From Aeromonas simiae (GTDB taxonomy: Bacteria; Pseudomonadota; Gammaproteobacteria; Enterobacterales; Aeromonadaceae), in contig NZ_CDBY01000034.1 of NCBI RefSeq assembly GCF_000820125.1, positions 1-64,000 on the forward strand: DNA of 64,000 nt, written 5' to 3'. Positions 7,448 to 16,177 of the stretch are shown here, one piece after another. The notes beneath the pieces were generated by a model that did no database searches, had not been told where the DNA came from, and saw only the letters and a program-made list of their open reading frames with translations. Numbering within the stretch: the stretch's first letter is position 1; every line of letters starts with the position of its first letter. Position numbers and translations under genes: made by a program.

Positions 7448-9841
7448 TTATGCCTTCGATTGCTCTGTAGTAAGCCCCAAAATTTGGGCAATCAAGCCAT
7501 CAGCCTGCTGTTCCAGCGCTAGGATCTCCTGGGCGACTTTCTCGAGGGAACGCAGCGGTTTATGGCGATAGAAATATTTGTTAAAGCTCACCTCATAGCC
7601 AATCTTGACCGACTCCATATTGAGCCAGGCCTCTGCCACATGGGGCTGCACCTCATCGATAAAGTACTGGTAGATGCTCTGGGTAAGCGGCACCGATTCG
7701 CTATCGCGCAGATCGCTGCTGCTCTCATAGGTGACGAACTCGCCTTTCTTACCTGTGGGGTAATAACCAAAGTCGGGCAGGTCGGACTCTTCACAGCTGT
7801 AGAGCTCCAGCAGTTCACCCAGCTTGTCGGCACTGAGTTTCACCACCTTTTTCACCACCTTGGCGGCGGCTTCGTCATACCAGCTCACGGCATTGAACAG
7901 GGCATTTTTTTCTGTGACGGAGAGTTTGAGCTTATGGGCCTTGAGCGTCGCCTCGACCTGGGCCTTAAACAGGTTGAAGTCGTTAAACTCGGCTTCACCG
8001 ATCTCCTGCATCAGGGCATGAGCCGTATCGAACAGAGTGCGGGCTGCGCACCAGAAATCGGTGCTCAGCAACTTCTCTTTGGCCTTGTTGTTCAGGCTTA
8101 TCTCGTTTTTCTCGCACCACTCGAGGATCTGCTTGCTGTGCTCGGTCAGGAACCCATCCTGATAGACCTGCTCGTCATACTCGGCAAAGCAGTGCTCCAT
8201 CACCTCGTTTAAGGATTTGTCAAAACGCAGACCGTTGAGACGCTCGCGGCTGAACTGGGCCTTGCGACGGTCCGGGCGCTCCACCGTCACCTTGTAGTAA
8301 CCAAAGACCTCGTTTTTAAACACCTTGCTGGCGATGCCGATTGGATCGTCATTGCTATCCAGCTGGCGTTCTACATCGGCACAGGCGAGATAGGTGTTGG
8401 TGATCTCCTCGATATGTTCGGGAGAGAATTCGCAATTTTTGTCACCCAGGTTCTTGCGCAGTTTGCGATAGAGCAGGCTGGCATCAATAAGCTGCACCTT
8501 GCCTTGCCGATGGGCAGGCTTGTGGTTGTTGAGCAGCCAGATATAGGTGGTGATGCCGGTGTTATAGAACAGGTTGTTCGGTAGCTGGACAATCGCTTCG
8601 AGCATGTCATTTTCGATAAGGTAGCGACGGATATTACTCTCGCCACTGCCCGCATCGCCGGTAAACAGGCTGGAGCCGTTATGCACCGAGGCGATACGGC
8701 TACCCAGCGGGCTTACCGATGGGGATTTCATCTTGTTGACCATCTCCATCAGGAACAGCAACTGACCATCGCTGGAGCGTGGGGTGGCATCACAGCCTTT
8801 GGGATCGACTACGCCCCAGTAATCGGCCAGTTTTACCTTGAAGCGGCTGTCGATCACATCACTGCCATCTTTGATGTGCTTTTGCTCTGACGCCCAGCTT
8901 TTGCCGTAGGGCGGGTTGGAGAGCATAAAGTCAAAGCGCATATGGGAGAATTCATCGGTCGACAGGGTGGAGCCCACCTTGATGTTGGCCGGGTCATTGC
9001 CCCGGATCATCATGTCGGACTTACAAATCGCGTAAGTCTCGTCGTTGATCTCCTTGCCATAGAGGTGAATATCACGGTTGACGCCGGTAGCCGGGTATTT
9101 CTCTTCAATAAAGCCTTGGGATTCGGTCAGCATGCCACCGCTACCACAGGCGGGGTCATAGATCGTCATGGTGAGCGGCAGTTGATCCTTTATGGGATCA
9201 AAGACCAGGTGGGTCATCAGCTCGATCACCTCGCGCGGGGTGAAGTGTTCCCCGGCCTCTTCGTTGTTCTCTTCGTTGAATTTGCGGATCAGCTCTTCAA
9301 ACACATACCCCATCCCGAGGTTGCTGAGGGCGGGCAGCTTGTTGCCTTCCGGATCTTCAATATCGTTAGGGGTGAGGTTGATATAGGGGGAAACGAACTT
9401 CTCAATCACATCGAGTAGCACCTGCTTGTCAGCCATATGGCGGATCTGCGCCTTGAGGTTAAAGCAGTTGACGATCTCCTTGACGTTATCGCTGAAGCCA
9501 TTGAGGTATTCATTGACGTTTGTCAGCAGGATTTGCTGGTTGTTAGTGGCTGCGTTCAACAGGGATTTGAGCGTCCACTTGGAGATGTTGTAGAAGACAT
9601 AACCAGAAGCTGCCTTGAGCGGCTCTTCGTCCAGCTCGACTGCGTTCATCTCCTGCTGCTGGAAGCTGACCTCTTCCAGGACTGCTTCCTTGGTGGGTTC
9701 GAGCAGGGTATCCAGGCGGCGTAATACCACCATCGGCAAGATCACATCGCGGTATTTGCCACGGACGTAAACGTCGCGCAGGCAGTCGTCGGCGATGTTC
9801 CAGATAAACGAGACGAGTTTGTTATGAACACTGTGATCCAT
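7448..9841 (-). CDS. hsdM: type I N6-adenine DNA methyltransferase, M subunit
   Basis: About 797 residues. An N-terminal HsdM helical domain is followed by the methyltransferase fold with motif I DPACGSGG at residues 229-236 and catalytic NPPY at 309-312. It methylates adenine in the target chosen by HsdS. The start is the ATG of MDHSVHNKL with AGGA upstream rather than the longer frame from 9877. It is the first gene of the hsdM-hsdS-hsdR-ptuA-ptuB run. It is longer than the roughly 500-residue type IA enzymes; the extra C-terminal part (after about residue 520) is probably helical. Confidence 0.92.
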   Translation of the reverse strand: MDHSVHNKLVSFIWNIADDCLRDVYVRGKYRDVILPMVVLRRLDTLLEPTKEAVLEEVSFQQQEMNAVELDEEPLKAASGYVFYNISKWTLKSLLNAATNNQQILLTNVNEYLNGFSDNVKEIVNCFNLKAQIRHMADKQVLLDVIEKFVSPYINLTPNDIEDPEGNKLPALSNLGMGYVFEELIRKFNEENNEEAGEHFTPREVIELMTHLVFDPIKDQLPLTMTIYDPACGSGGMLTESQGFIEEKYPATGVNRDIHLYGKEINDETYAICKSDMMIRGNDPANIKVGSTLSTDEFSHMRFDFMLSNPPYGKSWASEQKHIKDGSDVIDSRFKVKLADYWGVVDPKGCDATPRSSDGQLLFLMEMVNKMKSPSVSPLGSRIASVHNGSSLFTGDAGSGESNIRRYLIENDMLEAIVQLPNNLFYNTGITTYIWLLNNHKPAHRQGKVQLIDASLLYRKLRKNLGDKNCEFSPEHIEEITNTYLACADVERQLDSNDDPIGIASKVFKNEVFGYYKVTVERPDRRKAQFSRERLNGLRFDKSLNEVMEHCFAEYDEQVYQDGFLTEHSKQILEWCEKNEISLNNKAKEKLLSTDFWCAARTLFDTAHALMQEIGEAEFNDFNLFKAQVEATLKAHKLKLSVTEKNALFNAVSWYDEAAAKVVKKVVKLSADKLGELLELYSCEESDLPDFGYYPTGKKGEFVTYESSSDLRDSESVPLTQSIYQYFIDEVQPHVAEAWLNMESVKIGYEVSFNKYFYRHKPLRSLEKVAQEILALEQQADGLIAQILGLTTEQSKA

Positions 9842-10210
9842 GTTGTTTTCCTGTCTCCGGGTTACCCCGGAATGCAAAAAGTGTGGCCTGAGGGATTAAC
9901 AGCATACGCATGGCTCTTGTGTCGCCGGATGATGGGAAGCGATAGCGGATGTCAGGTGGAGGAGTAGCGCCACCGTCTATCACGAGGTTCAAATGGATGT
10001 TTTTTCGTGATCGTTCGAGCGGGTTGGCACAGCCTCAAAATGGCCGCTAGTCTACCAGAATGGCGGACCGATTGCAGGCAAGCTGCTGTTTTAATTAACA
10101 GGGAAATGCGGGACAAAAACAAAGGGAAGGCCATAAATGGCCTTCCCCAAGACCCACCCACTTATCACGGACGAGTAGGTGCAAAAATGTTACCACAAGC
10201 TGATTTGTGG
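9842..10210. other. hsdM leader region
   Basis: No coding region is convincing. The stretch should hold the leftward hsdM promoter. A CCGGG-TTAC-CCCGG inverted repeat lies at 9857-9870, just upstream of the hsdM ribosome binding site, and could be an operator. A separate minus-strand hairpin with a T-run lies at 10112-10147. Confidence 0.4.
10112..10147 (-). terminator. rho-independent terminator (minus strand)
   Basis: GGGAAGGCCA-TAAA-TGGCCTTCCC forms a 10-bp hairpin (10124-10147). On the minus strand it is followed by TTTGTTTTTGT. It would terminate leftward transcription from the antitoxin relic. Confidence 0.7.
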
Positions 10211-10420
10211 TCACGCCTTGCTGCCAGGATTGGCGCCCATGTTCGTCGTTGGATAAATGGCCAAGTAGACATAGCCGTGGCTGCCAAGGGTATCGGCTTC
10301 GCAGGTAAAGCCGCCGTGCTGGATAGTGATGCAGTGCTGACGTTGGGCATCCAGTTCGCCGGTCAGCAGCTTAGCTTCCAGTGCCTTGATGATCTCCGGG
10401 AAAGCCAGGTCGAGTTTGGT
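10211..10420 (-). pseudogene. C-terminal remnant of CbeA/YeeU-family antitoxin
   Basis: Reading the minus strand from 10420 gives 69 codons closed by TGA. The product contains LDLAFPEIIKALEAKLLTGE and then FTCEADTLGSHGYVYLAIYP. This matches the C-terminal half of the CbeA/YeeU antitoxins of type IV toxin-antitoxin pairs (E. coli YeeU has a closely similar HLDQAFPLLMKQLE...CKADTLSSCDYVYLAVYP). The N-terminal half is missing: a stop precedes residue 1 and no start codon is evident. No CbtA-like toxin frame follows; a terminator comes next. It is a relic of an element, truncated close to the right att-like repeat. Confidence 0.72.
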
Positions 10421-10458
10421 TTATCAGATTGCATTAGAATTAATTGAACTTGGTTGTG

Positions 10459-10478
10459 GTGGGTACCTCCTCCGCCAT
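10459..10478. repeat. right copy of tRNA-Ser 3'-end repeat, internally deleted
   Basis: GTGGGTACCTCCTCCGCCAT equals the T arm and 3' end of the tRNA fragment at 510-535 with nine bases (TCAAATCCC) removed. The 14-bp exact part is 10465-10478. It is followed by a terminator that looks like the original end of the tRNA transcription unit. Confidence 0.6.
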
Positions 10479-10488
10479 TAAAATCAAT

Positions 10489-10521
10489 GGGTTAGGTGAT
10501 TAGCGTCACCTAACCCTTTTT
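10489..10521 (+). terminator. strong rho-independent terminator
   Basis: A perfect 11-bp stem, GGGTTAGGTGA / TCACCTAACCC, with a six-base loop is followed by TTTTTC. It starts 12 bases after the tRNA-derived repeat, so it was probably the terminator of the tRNA-Ser gene before island insertion. Confidence 0.8.
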
Positions 10522-10578
10522 CTTTGTAAACTTTCGTACATTTGCCTCGTAAACTATCGCCACTGCCGATTAGCATGA

Positions 10579-10767
10579 CTATTCAACGTCGAGCGTCGGC
10601 GTGATCTGTGTTTTCCGGTCGTAAACGGCTACCTGTCCCAGCGTTTTGTGCCCACTAAATAGCTGCTTTTCTGCGGCTGTCCCTGCGTAGTCAGAAATCC
10701 CCTTCGCCTTCAGATCGTGGAAGGTGCAACCAGCGACGCCGGCCTCTGCGGCCAGTGTCTTTTCCAC
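10579..10767 (-). pseudogene. tyrosine recombinase (phage integrase) C-terminal remnant
   Basis: 62 codons carry the C-terminal signature of phage integrases: TFHDLKAKG (box II histidine and arginine-equivalent region), FSGHKTLGQVAVYDR (the second conserved histidine and the tyrosine nucleophile) and a TPTL-type tail. The frame is closed upstream by a TGA. A different frame upstream (codons for MAQERREKHKRAGDAQEW) may be the preceding part, which would imply a frameshift. The N-terminal and most core residues are absent, so the enzyme cannot be active. Confidence 0.75.
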
Positions 10768-11292
10768 TCTTGCGCGTCACCAGCCCGCTTGTGCTTCTCG
10801 CGCCTCTCTTGCGCCATTGTGCCCGTGTGGTGGCGTCAGACGGTGGCCGCTGCGCGCGCCAGCCACTGAGATCAGCTCAGCACCTGAATCGTTAGCTTGT
10901 TGGGAGGCGATTGGTTTTTTGGGTCGTCAGGGGTTCGTCGCACACTCACTCCCAGCGTCGCGTGATTTAGGCTCAACCCGTCCTGACTCCGGTCGCTTTC
11001 ATGGCTCGTTTGGCGAGGTTGCCGGCCCTGCATGCGGGAGCGCAAGCTGTGCGCTGTTGGAGTAAGCACGCCAGCCTCTTGCGCTGTCACTATATGCCAA
11101 CCAATTGTTTTTCATCCAAGTGCTAACAACAGTGGGGTGAGCATGACGACGGGCGCCTGATGAGTTCTTGCCCCAGTATCGTCACGGTTTTTCTGAGCGG
11201 CGGTCTGTTACGCACTGTCGGGGTGGGCGGCGTCAGCCCGCAATGGGAGGGAGGCTAGACTTGGGGTGAGCGGGATGGCAAAGGAGGCCGTC
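10768..11292. other. gene-poor stretch right of the island
   Basis: Short open frames occur but none has a credible start, family resemblance or good codon pattern. The left part may hold further degraded integrase sequence. The AGGAGG of the next gene lies at 11282-11287. I see nothing else that can be named. Confidence 0.4.
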
Positions 11293-11478
11293 ATGAGTGA
11301 GTGTACATTGCTTCCCCATGGGGAGGAGCTGCGCCGGGCGATCCGTTGGCTGAGCGAACAGCACCGCTACGACAGTCGGGCCATCGAGGAGGCGAGCCTG
11401 CGCTTTTGCCTCTCGCCACTGGATGAGGTGTTTTTGTTGCAGCACTGGTTGGTGCATGGCCCGGCGGCCGAGCGCTGA
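11293..11478 (+). CDS. small hypothetical protein
   Basis: A 61-residue soluble protein without a known motif. ATG at 11293 follows a near-perfect AGGAGG with six bases spacing, which decides the start against upstream ATGs. The sequence is mixed charged and aromatic (RAIRWLSEQHRYD, VFLLQHWLVHG) and probably all-helical. It converges with the HD-GYP gene, whose stop lies one base beyond its own. I cannot assign a function. Confidence 0.6.
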   Translation: MSECTLLPHGEELRRAIRWLSEQHRYDSRAIEEASLRFCLSPLDEVFLLQHWLVHGPAAER

Positions 11479-11479
11479 A

Positions 11480-12652
11480 TCAGGCGATAAAGCGCTCGAG
11501 CTGGATGCCGTAGTCGCGTGGCTCGGCCACGCCCTCTATGGTCTCGGTGACGCCGGGGCGGGCGAGATCGAGCATCTTCACGTCAAGATAGTGGCGGGCG
11601 GTGGCGTGGTAGATCACCTTGACCCTGGGCTTGAGCGGCTCGCGCTCGTTACGTTCCATCACGATGGCCAGACGCTGGTTAGACAGTCGCACCAGCGAGC
11701 CTACCGGATAGACCCCCAGACACTTGATGAAGCGATGCACCAGCTCGGCATCGAAGTGGCTGCCGGCGCCCTTGAGCAGAATGCGAAATGCCTGGGTCGG
11801 CTCCATCCCCTGCTTGTAGACCCGATCGGCTGTCACCGCATCGTAGACGTCGACGATGGCGCTCATCCGGCTGTAGAGGGAGAGCTGCTCTCCGTGCAGG
11901 CGCAATGGATAACCTGAGCCATCCAGCCGCTCGTGGTGGTTGGCGGCCACTTCCAGCATGACGGGGGTGATGCCGGCGGTCTGGCTCAGGATCTCACGGC
12001 TGTGCACCACGTGTTCGCGCATGATGGCGAACTCCGCATCGGTCAGTTTGCCCGGTTTGTTGAGGATGTGGTTGGGGGTCATGATCTTGCCCACATCGTG
12101 CAGTAAGCCACCGAGGGTCAGTTGTTTGAGGGTGTCGCGCTCGAGCCCGAGATGGCGGCCGAAGCTGGCCAGCAGGATCGCCACGTTCATCGAGTGCTCC
12201 ATCAGGTAGGCATCCTTGGCCCGGATCCGGGCCAGGCAGAGCATGGCATCCCCATGGGTGAACATGGTGTCGACCATCTCCTCGGCCACCCTGGCCAGCG
12301 GCGCCACATCGATGCTCTCACCCTGCTTTAGCTGGCTCAGTAGCTTGACTTGCAGGGTGCGGGCCTCCTGATAGAGGCGGCGGATGCGCAGCGTTCCCCC
12401 TTCACCCCGCTGCGGCTCCTCTGCGGCAGCGGAGGTGAGCGTGACATTCGGAGAGAGGCTCCGGGTGCGGCTGGGATCGATGCGAACCTCCTGCACCCCC
12501 TGCTGGGCCAGTGCGCGGATCTGGGCATCGCTGCGCACATAACCGCAGCTGGCAATCTCTTTCGTGCCCGACTGGCGGACGATATCGACCACGAACATGC
12601 CGGGGCGAAGGGCGGTGACGGGTAGCGTGACGTAGGCAGATAGTGATGGCAT
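11480..12652 (-). CDS. HD-GYP domain cyclic-di-GMP phosphodiesterase
   Basis: A 390-residue protein with an N-terminal DUF3391-like region and a C-terminal HD-GYP domain. Visible residues are the HD pair in LLHDVGK, HHERLDGSGYP with the GYP triplet, and the later DVYDAVTADRVYK motif. Such proteins hydrolyse cyclic-di-GMP and often control motility and biofilm choice. All canonical metal ligands seem present, so activity is likely. ATG at 12652 is taken because it opens the DUF3391-type segment (MPSLSAYVTLPVTALRPGMF) with GGAAGAG upstream. It is divergent from rsuA. Confidence 0.88.
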   Translation of the reverse strand: MPSLSAYVTLPVTALRPGMFVVDIVRQSGTKEIASCGYVRSDAQIRALAQQGVQEVRIDPSRTRSLSPNVTLTSAAAEEPQRGEGGTLRIRRLYQEARTLQVKLLSQLKQGESIDVAPLARVAEEMVDTMFTHGDAMLCLARIRAKDAYLMEHSMNVAILLASFGRHLGLERDTLKQLTLGGLLHDVGKIMTPNHILNKPGKLTDAEFAIMREHVVHSREILSQTAGITPVMLEVAANHHERLDGSGYPLRLHGEQLSLYSRMSAIVDVYDAVTADRVYKQGMEPTQAFRILLKGAGSHFDAELVHRFIKCLGVYPVGSLVRLSNQRLAIVMERNEREPLKPRVKVIYHATARHYLDVKMLDLARPGVTETIEGVAEPRDYGIQLERFIA

Positions 12653-12799
12653 GACGCTCTTCCGGGATAACCCACAACTCACAACGAGATCTCGGTGGTG
12701 CCAAGCATACCAGATGCCGGCAAAAAGCGAACAGCGCTGGTCTTGGGCTGTGAGCGCCGTATAATGGCGGCCCTTTTTGAAGCAAGCACAGGGTTGCCC

Positions 12800-13492
12800 A
12801 TGCGTCTCGACAAGTTCCTCTGCGACTGTTCCGATCTGACCCGTTCACAGGCCGGCAAGTTGATCCGCCAGGGTGAAGTAAAGGTGGATGGCATCGTGGT
12901 CAAACAGCCGGCCTTTCACATCACCGAGCAGAGCCTGGTGGAGTTTGACGGGATTGAACTCACCCTGAGCCAGGGTAACCGCTACTTCATGCTGCACAAG
13001 CCGCAGGGGTATGTCTGCTCCAACGACGATCCGGATCACCCAACCGTCTTCTTCCTGCTCGACGAGCCCGGCATGGGTCGGTTGCACGTGGTGGGGCGCC
13101 TCGATCTCGACACCACGGGGCTGGTGCTGATCACCGATGATGGCCAGTGGTCGCACCGCATCACCTCACCACGCCACGAATGCGCCAAGACCTATCGGGT
13201 CTGGCTGGCCGATCCGATTGCGCCGGGGACGGCCGAGCAGTTTGCCGAAGGGGTGTTGTTGCGCTCGGAAAAAGAGAAGACCCGCCCGGCTCAGCTGGAG
13301 ATCCTGGGGGAGTGTGAGGCGCGCCTGACCATCCACGAGGGCAAGTACCATCAGGTCAAGCGCATGTTTGCCGCGGTCGGCAACAAGGTGATTGGGCTGC
13401 ACCGCGAGCAGATCGGTGCCCTGGCGCTGGATGAGACGCTCGAGCCCGGTGAGTACCGTGAGCTGAGCGCCGCTGAGGTGGCGCTCTTCTGA
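12800..13492 (+). CDS. rsuA: 16S rRNA pseudouridine(516) synthase
   Basis: 230 residues, the length of E. coli RsuA. An N-terminal S4 RNA-binding domain ([22 protein letters not shown]) is followed by the RsuA/RluB-type catalytic domain. [17 protein letters not shown] contains the catalytic aspartate and [14 protein letters not shown] is the family's second signature. It isomerises U516 of 16S rRNA. ATG at 12800 starts the S4 domain; the longer frame upstream is non-coding. A shared hairpin separates it from the convergent transporter gene. Confidence 0.93.
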   Translation: MRLDKFLCDCSDLTRSQAGKLIRQGEVKVDGIVVKQPAFHITEQSLVEFDGIELTLSQGNRYFMLHKPQGYVCSNDDPDHPTVFFLLDEPGMGRLHVVGRLDLDTTGLVLITDDGQWSHRITSPRHECAKTYRVWLADPIAPGTAEQFAEGVLLRSEKEKTRPAQLEILGECEARLTIHEGKYHQVKRMFAAVGNKVIGLHREQIGALALDETLEPGEYRELSAAEVALF

Positions 13493-13496
13493 TGCC

Positions 13497-13523
13497 AAGA
13501 GGCCCCGCCATGCGGGGCCTCTT
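13497..13523. terminator. bidirectional terminator rsuA / EamA gene
   Basis: 12-bp stem AAGAGGCCCCGC / GCGGGGCCTCTT with loop CAT lies between the converging stops. Confidence 0.75.
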
Positions 13524-13524
13524 G

Positions 13525-14418
13525 CTATGCTGCGCCCAGCACCAGCATGGTGCCGGCGGTGGCACAGGCGGCGCCGAGCCAGGCGGGCAGGGCGGGGCGC
13601 TGCCCGGTGTGCCACCACAGCAGTGGCAGCAGGATCACCGGTGTGGTTGAGGAGAGAATCGAAACCATACCGACATCCCCCAGCCGCAGGGCCACCAGGA
13701 TCAGTGTCATGCCGAGGGTCATGGCCAGGAAGCCATTGAGGCTGATGAGGGCGAGGATCTCGCGGTTGAGCGGGCGCAGCGGCAGGGTGAGCGGCAGACG
13801 GGTCAGGCGCAGCAGAACGTGGGCCGCCAGCGCGGTCGCCATGCGCACGCCGGAGGCGGTGACCGGGTCGACGGCGGCATCTTGCATCACCGGTTTGGCG
13901 ATGACGGCCCCGGCGCTCTGGCACAGGGCGGCCAGCAGGCCGAGCCCGACCCCGAGCAGCAGGGTACCTTGCACGGCCTCCCATTCATGCGCCTGAGCGC
14001 GACGACCGAAGGCGATGGCCAGCCAGACACCGCACAGCACCAGGGCGGCGCCCCACAGGCGCGCGCCTGTCAGGGTTTCACCAAACAGCCACAGGCCGAG
14101 CAGGGCGGAGAAGAGGGCGTGACAGGAGAAGAGCAGGCCGCTACGACGGGGGCCGAGCCGGTTCATGCAGGCAAACAGGGCGGTATCGCCGATGAAGATC
14201 CCCACCAGGCCCGACAGGGCAAGCGCCGACCAGGCGGTGCTGGGCAGGCTTTGCCAGCCGCCGGTGAAGAGGCTGCCGCAGGCCAGCATCAGGGTCACCA
14301 TCAGCATGCGCCAGCGGCTATAGGCAAACGCGCCGAGGTGGCGCGCTGGTTTGACTGAAATGAGGGCCGCCACGGCCCACAAGGTGGCCGATGCCAGGGC
14401 ACACCACTCATAGCCCAT
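13525..14418 (-). CDS. EamA/DMT-family inner-membrane transporter
   Basis: About 297 residues with roughly ten hydrophobic segments arranged as two EamA repeats, the size of RhaT/EamA-type metabolite exporters. ATG at 14418 is chosen because AGGAG lies six bases upstream; the extra N-terminal sequence of the longer frame is not membrane-like. Substrates of this superfamily vary widely, so none is assigned. Confidence 0.82.
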   Translation of the reverse strand: MGYEWCALASATLWAVAALISVKPARHLGAFAYSRWRMLMVTLMLACGSLFTGGWQSLPSTAWSALALSGLVGIFIGDTALFACMNRLGPRRSGLLFSCHALFSALLGLWLFGETLTGARLWGAALVLCGVWLAIAFGRRAQAHEWEAVQGTLLLGVGLGLLAALCQSAGAVIAKPVMQDAAVDPVTASGVRMATALAAHVLLRLTRLPLTLPLRPLNREILALISLNGFLAMTLGMTLILVALRLGDVGMVSILSSTTPVILLPLLWWHTGQRPALPAWLGAACATAGTMLVLGAA

Positions 14419-14553
14419 AAAAAACTCCTGAAAATAATGCTCGAAAGGCTCCACCTTCCGTGAGAGGCCGTTACAATACGGGCCCGTCATGTCGAGAACA
14501 AGCCTCATGGGGAGGCGGGCTCCAATATATTCGGGTTGTAAGAGGAAGTCGTC

Positions 14554-16170
14554 GTGCGTCATTGTGGTGTTGTGTGGCTGGGCCTGTGGTTGGCCTGCCG
14601 GGGGCTGGCTGCCGAACCGGTGGAGAGTGTGTCGCCTATGCCACTGCCCCCGCCTGAGCGAACCGAACTGGTGCGCAGCAATGTCGAGGCGCCGGACACG
14701 CTGGATCCGGCCCGGATGCGCAGCGGCTTTGCCGCCGAAACCATACTGAGCGACCTGTTTGAGGGCTTGGTGGGGAGCGGTCCCCACGGTGAGCCGGTGC
14801 CGGCCCAGGCAGAGCGCTGGGAGATGAGTGACGACGGATTGGTATGGCGCTTCTTCCTGCGCCCTGGCCTGACCTGGTCCGATGGTTCTTCGCTCAAGGC
14901 GAGTGACTTTGTCTATGCCTGGCGGCGCCTAATCGATCCGCTGGTGGCCTCTCCCTCTGCATCGCTGGTGCTGACGGCGGGGATCAATAACGCCTCCTCC
15001 ATCTATGGCGGTGCGCTTGAGGTGAACAATCTGGGGGTGGAGGCGGAGGGCGATCGCATCGTGCGGGTCACCTTGGAGCATCCTGTGCCCCATCTGTTGT
15101 CCATCATCAGCCTTGCTCCCTTTGCCCCCGTACCGGCGGATCTCGTTCAAAAGCAGGGCGGGGAGTGGGCCCGCCCTGGTAAGCTGATTGGCAATGGAGC
15201 CTTCCAGTTGCAGGAGTGGACGCCTCAAGGAGAGATCACGCTGCTGCGCAATCCCCACTACTGGGGGAAGACCCGGCTTGAGCGGGTGACCTATATGACG
15301 GGTCTCTCCACGGCGCGCGAGTATCGGCTCTACCGTGAAGGGCGCCTGCAATTGACCGAGCGGGTGCCGGCCTCCTTGCTGCACACCCTACGGGAAGAGC
15401 AGCCCCCCCGGCTCTGGCATGGCGCCCAGCTTGGCACTTATCTCTATATCTTCAACTTGAGCCGCCCTGAAGTGGCCGATGTCAGGGTGCGCCGCGCCCT
15501 CTCGCTGGCGCTGGATCGCGAGGTGCTGACCCAGAACGTGACCGGCCAGGGGGAGCCTATTGCCTGGTCCATGTTGCCGGATCTGACCGACTACGACTCT
15601 CCGCTTCCCGCCGCTGCGGCCTGGAGTCGCGATGTCCGCCTTGCCAAGGCGCGCGATCTGCTGGCGGCCGCCGGATTTAGCCCGGATCATCCGCTGCGTC
15701 TGAGCATTACCTTCCATCGCTCCGACACTCACCACAAGCTGGCCGACGCGATTGCGGGCATGTGGGCGGCACTGGGGGTCGAGGCCAGAGTGAAGGAGTT
15801 GGAGTGGGATGCCTATGAGGCAGCCAAATCATCCGGTGAATTTGTGATTGCTCGCAGCTCCCTGTTTGGCGACTATGCCGACCCTTATGCCATGCTCGGC
15901 CAGTTCCGCTGCCGCGACCCGCAAAATGAGAGTGGCTATTGTGACGAGCAGTTCGATGCGCTGCTGGTTCAGGCCCAGAACACCCTGGATGTGCGTCAGC
16001 GCGGCCGTCTCTACCAGCAGGCCGAGATGATACTCAACGAGGCCGTGCCGGCTATCCCTCTCTATCACTACACCCAGGCGCGGCTGATCGACCCAACCCT
16101 GCGTGGCCTACCGCTCGATGGTATTCATACCGTGCTGCCGAGCCGGGATCTCTATTTCAGTCAGGAGTGA
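14554..16170 (+). CDS. periplasmic oligopeptide-binding protein (SBP family 5)
   Basis: 538 residues beginning with a GTG preceded by AGAGGAAG. The first 20 residues form a signal peptide ending near GLAAEP. Family 5 landmarks include ADTLDPAR-like NVEAPDTLDPARMRSG, the DGLVWRFFLRPGLTWSDG segment and a C-terminal NEAVPAIPLYHYTQARL. It resembles OppA/MppA and should deliver peptides to an ABC transporter. No permease or ATPase gene is adjacent, so it is an orphan binding protein that would share a transporter. yfcE follows seven bases later, probably co-transcribed. Confidence 0.88.
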   Translation: MRHCGVVWLGLWLACRGLAAEPVESVSPMPLPPPERTELVRSNVEAPDTLDPARMRSGFAAETILSDLFEGLVGSGPHGEPVPAQAERWEMSDDGLVWRFFLRPGLTWSDGSSLKASDFVYAWRRLIDPLVASPSASLVLTAGINNASSIYGGALEVNNLGVEAEGDRIVRVTLEHPVPHLLSIISLAPFAPVPADLVQKQGGEWARPGKLIGNGAFQLQEWTPQGEITLLRNPHYWGKTRLERVTYMTGLSTAREYRLYREGRLQLTERVPASLLHTLREEQPPRLWHGAQLGTYLYIFNLSRPEVADVRVRRALSLALDREVLTQNVTGQGEPIAWSMLPDLTDYDSPLPAAAAWSRDVRLAKARDLLAAAGFSPDHPLRLSITFHRSDTHHKLADAIAGMWAALGVEARVKELEWDAYEAAKSSGEFVIARSSLFGDYADPYAMLGQFRCRDPQNESGYCDEQFDALLVQAQNTLDVRQRGRLYQQAEMILNEAVPAIPLYHYTQARLIDPTLRGLPLDGIHTVLPSRDLYFSQE

Positions 16171-16177
16171 TGCGACG

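Noticed and set aside
10007-10447. 146-codon plus-strand frame near the right island end
   Set aside because: The minus strand of its second half encodes the CbeA-like remnant, and the first half spans a terminator; no family resemblance in the plus frame.
10724-11090. Overlapping 113- and 72-codon frames right of the integrase remnant
   Set aside because: No ribosome binding site, no recognisable domain, and they run opposite to one another over degraded sequence.
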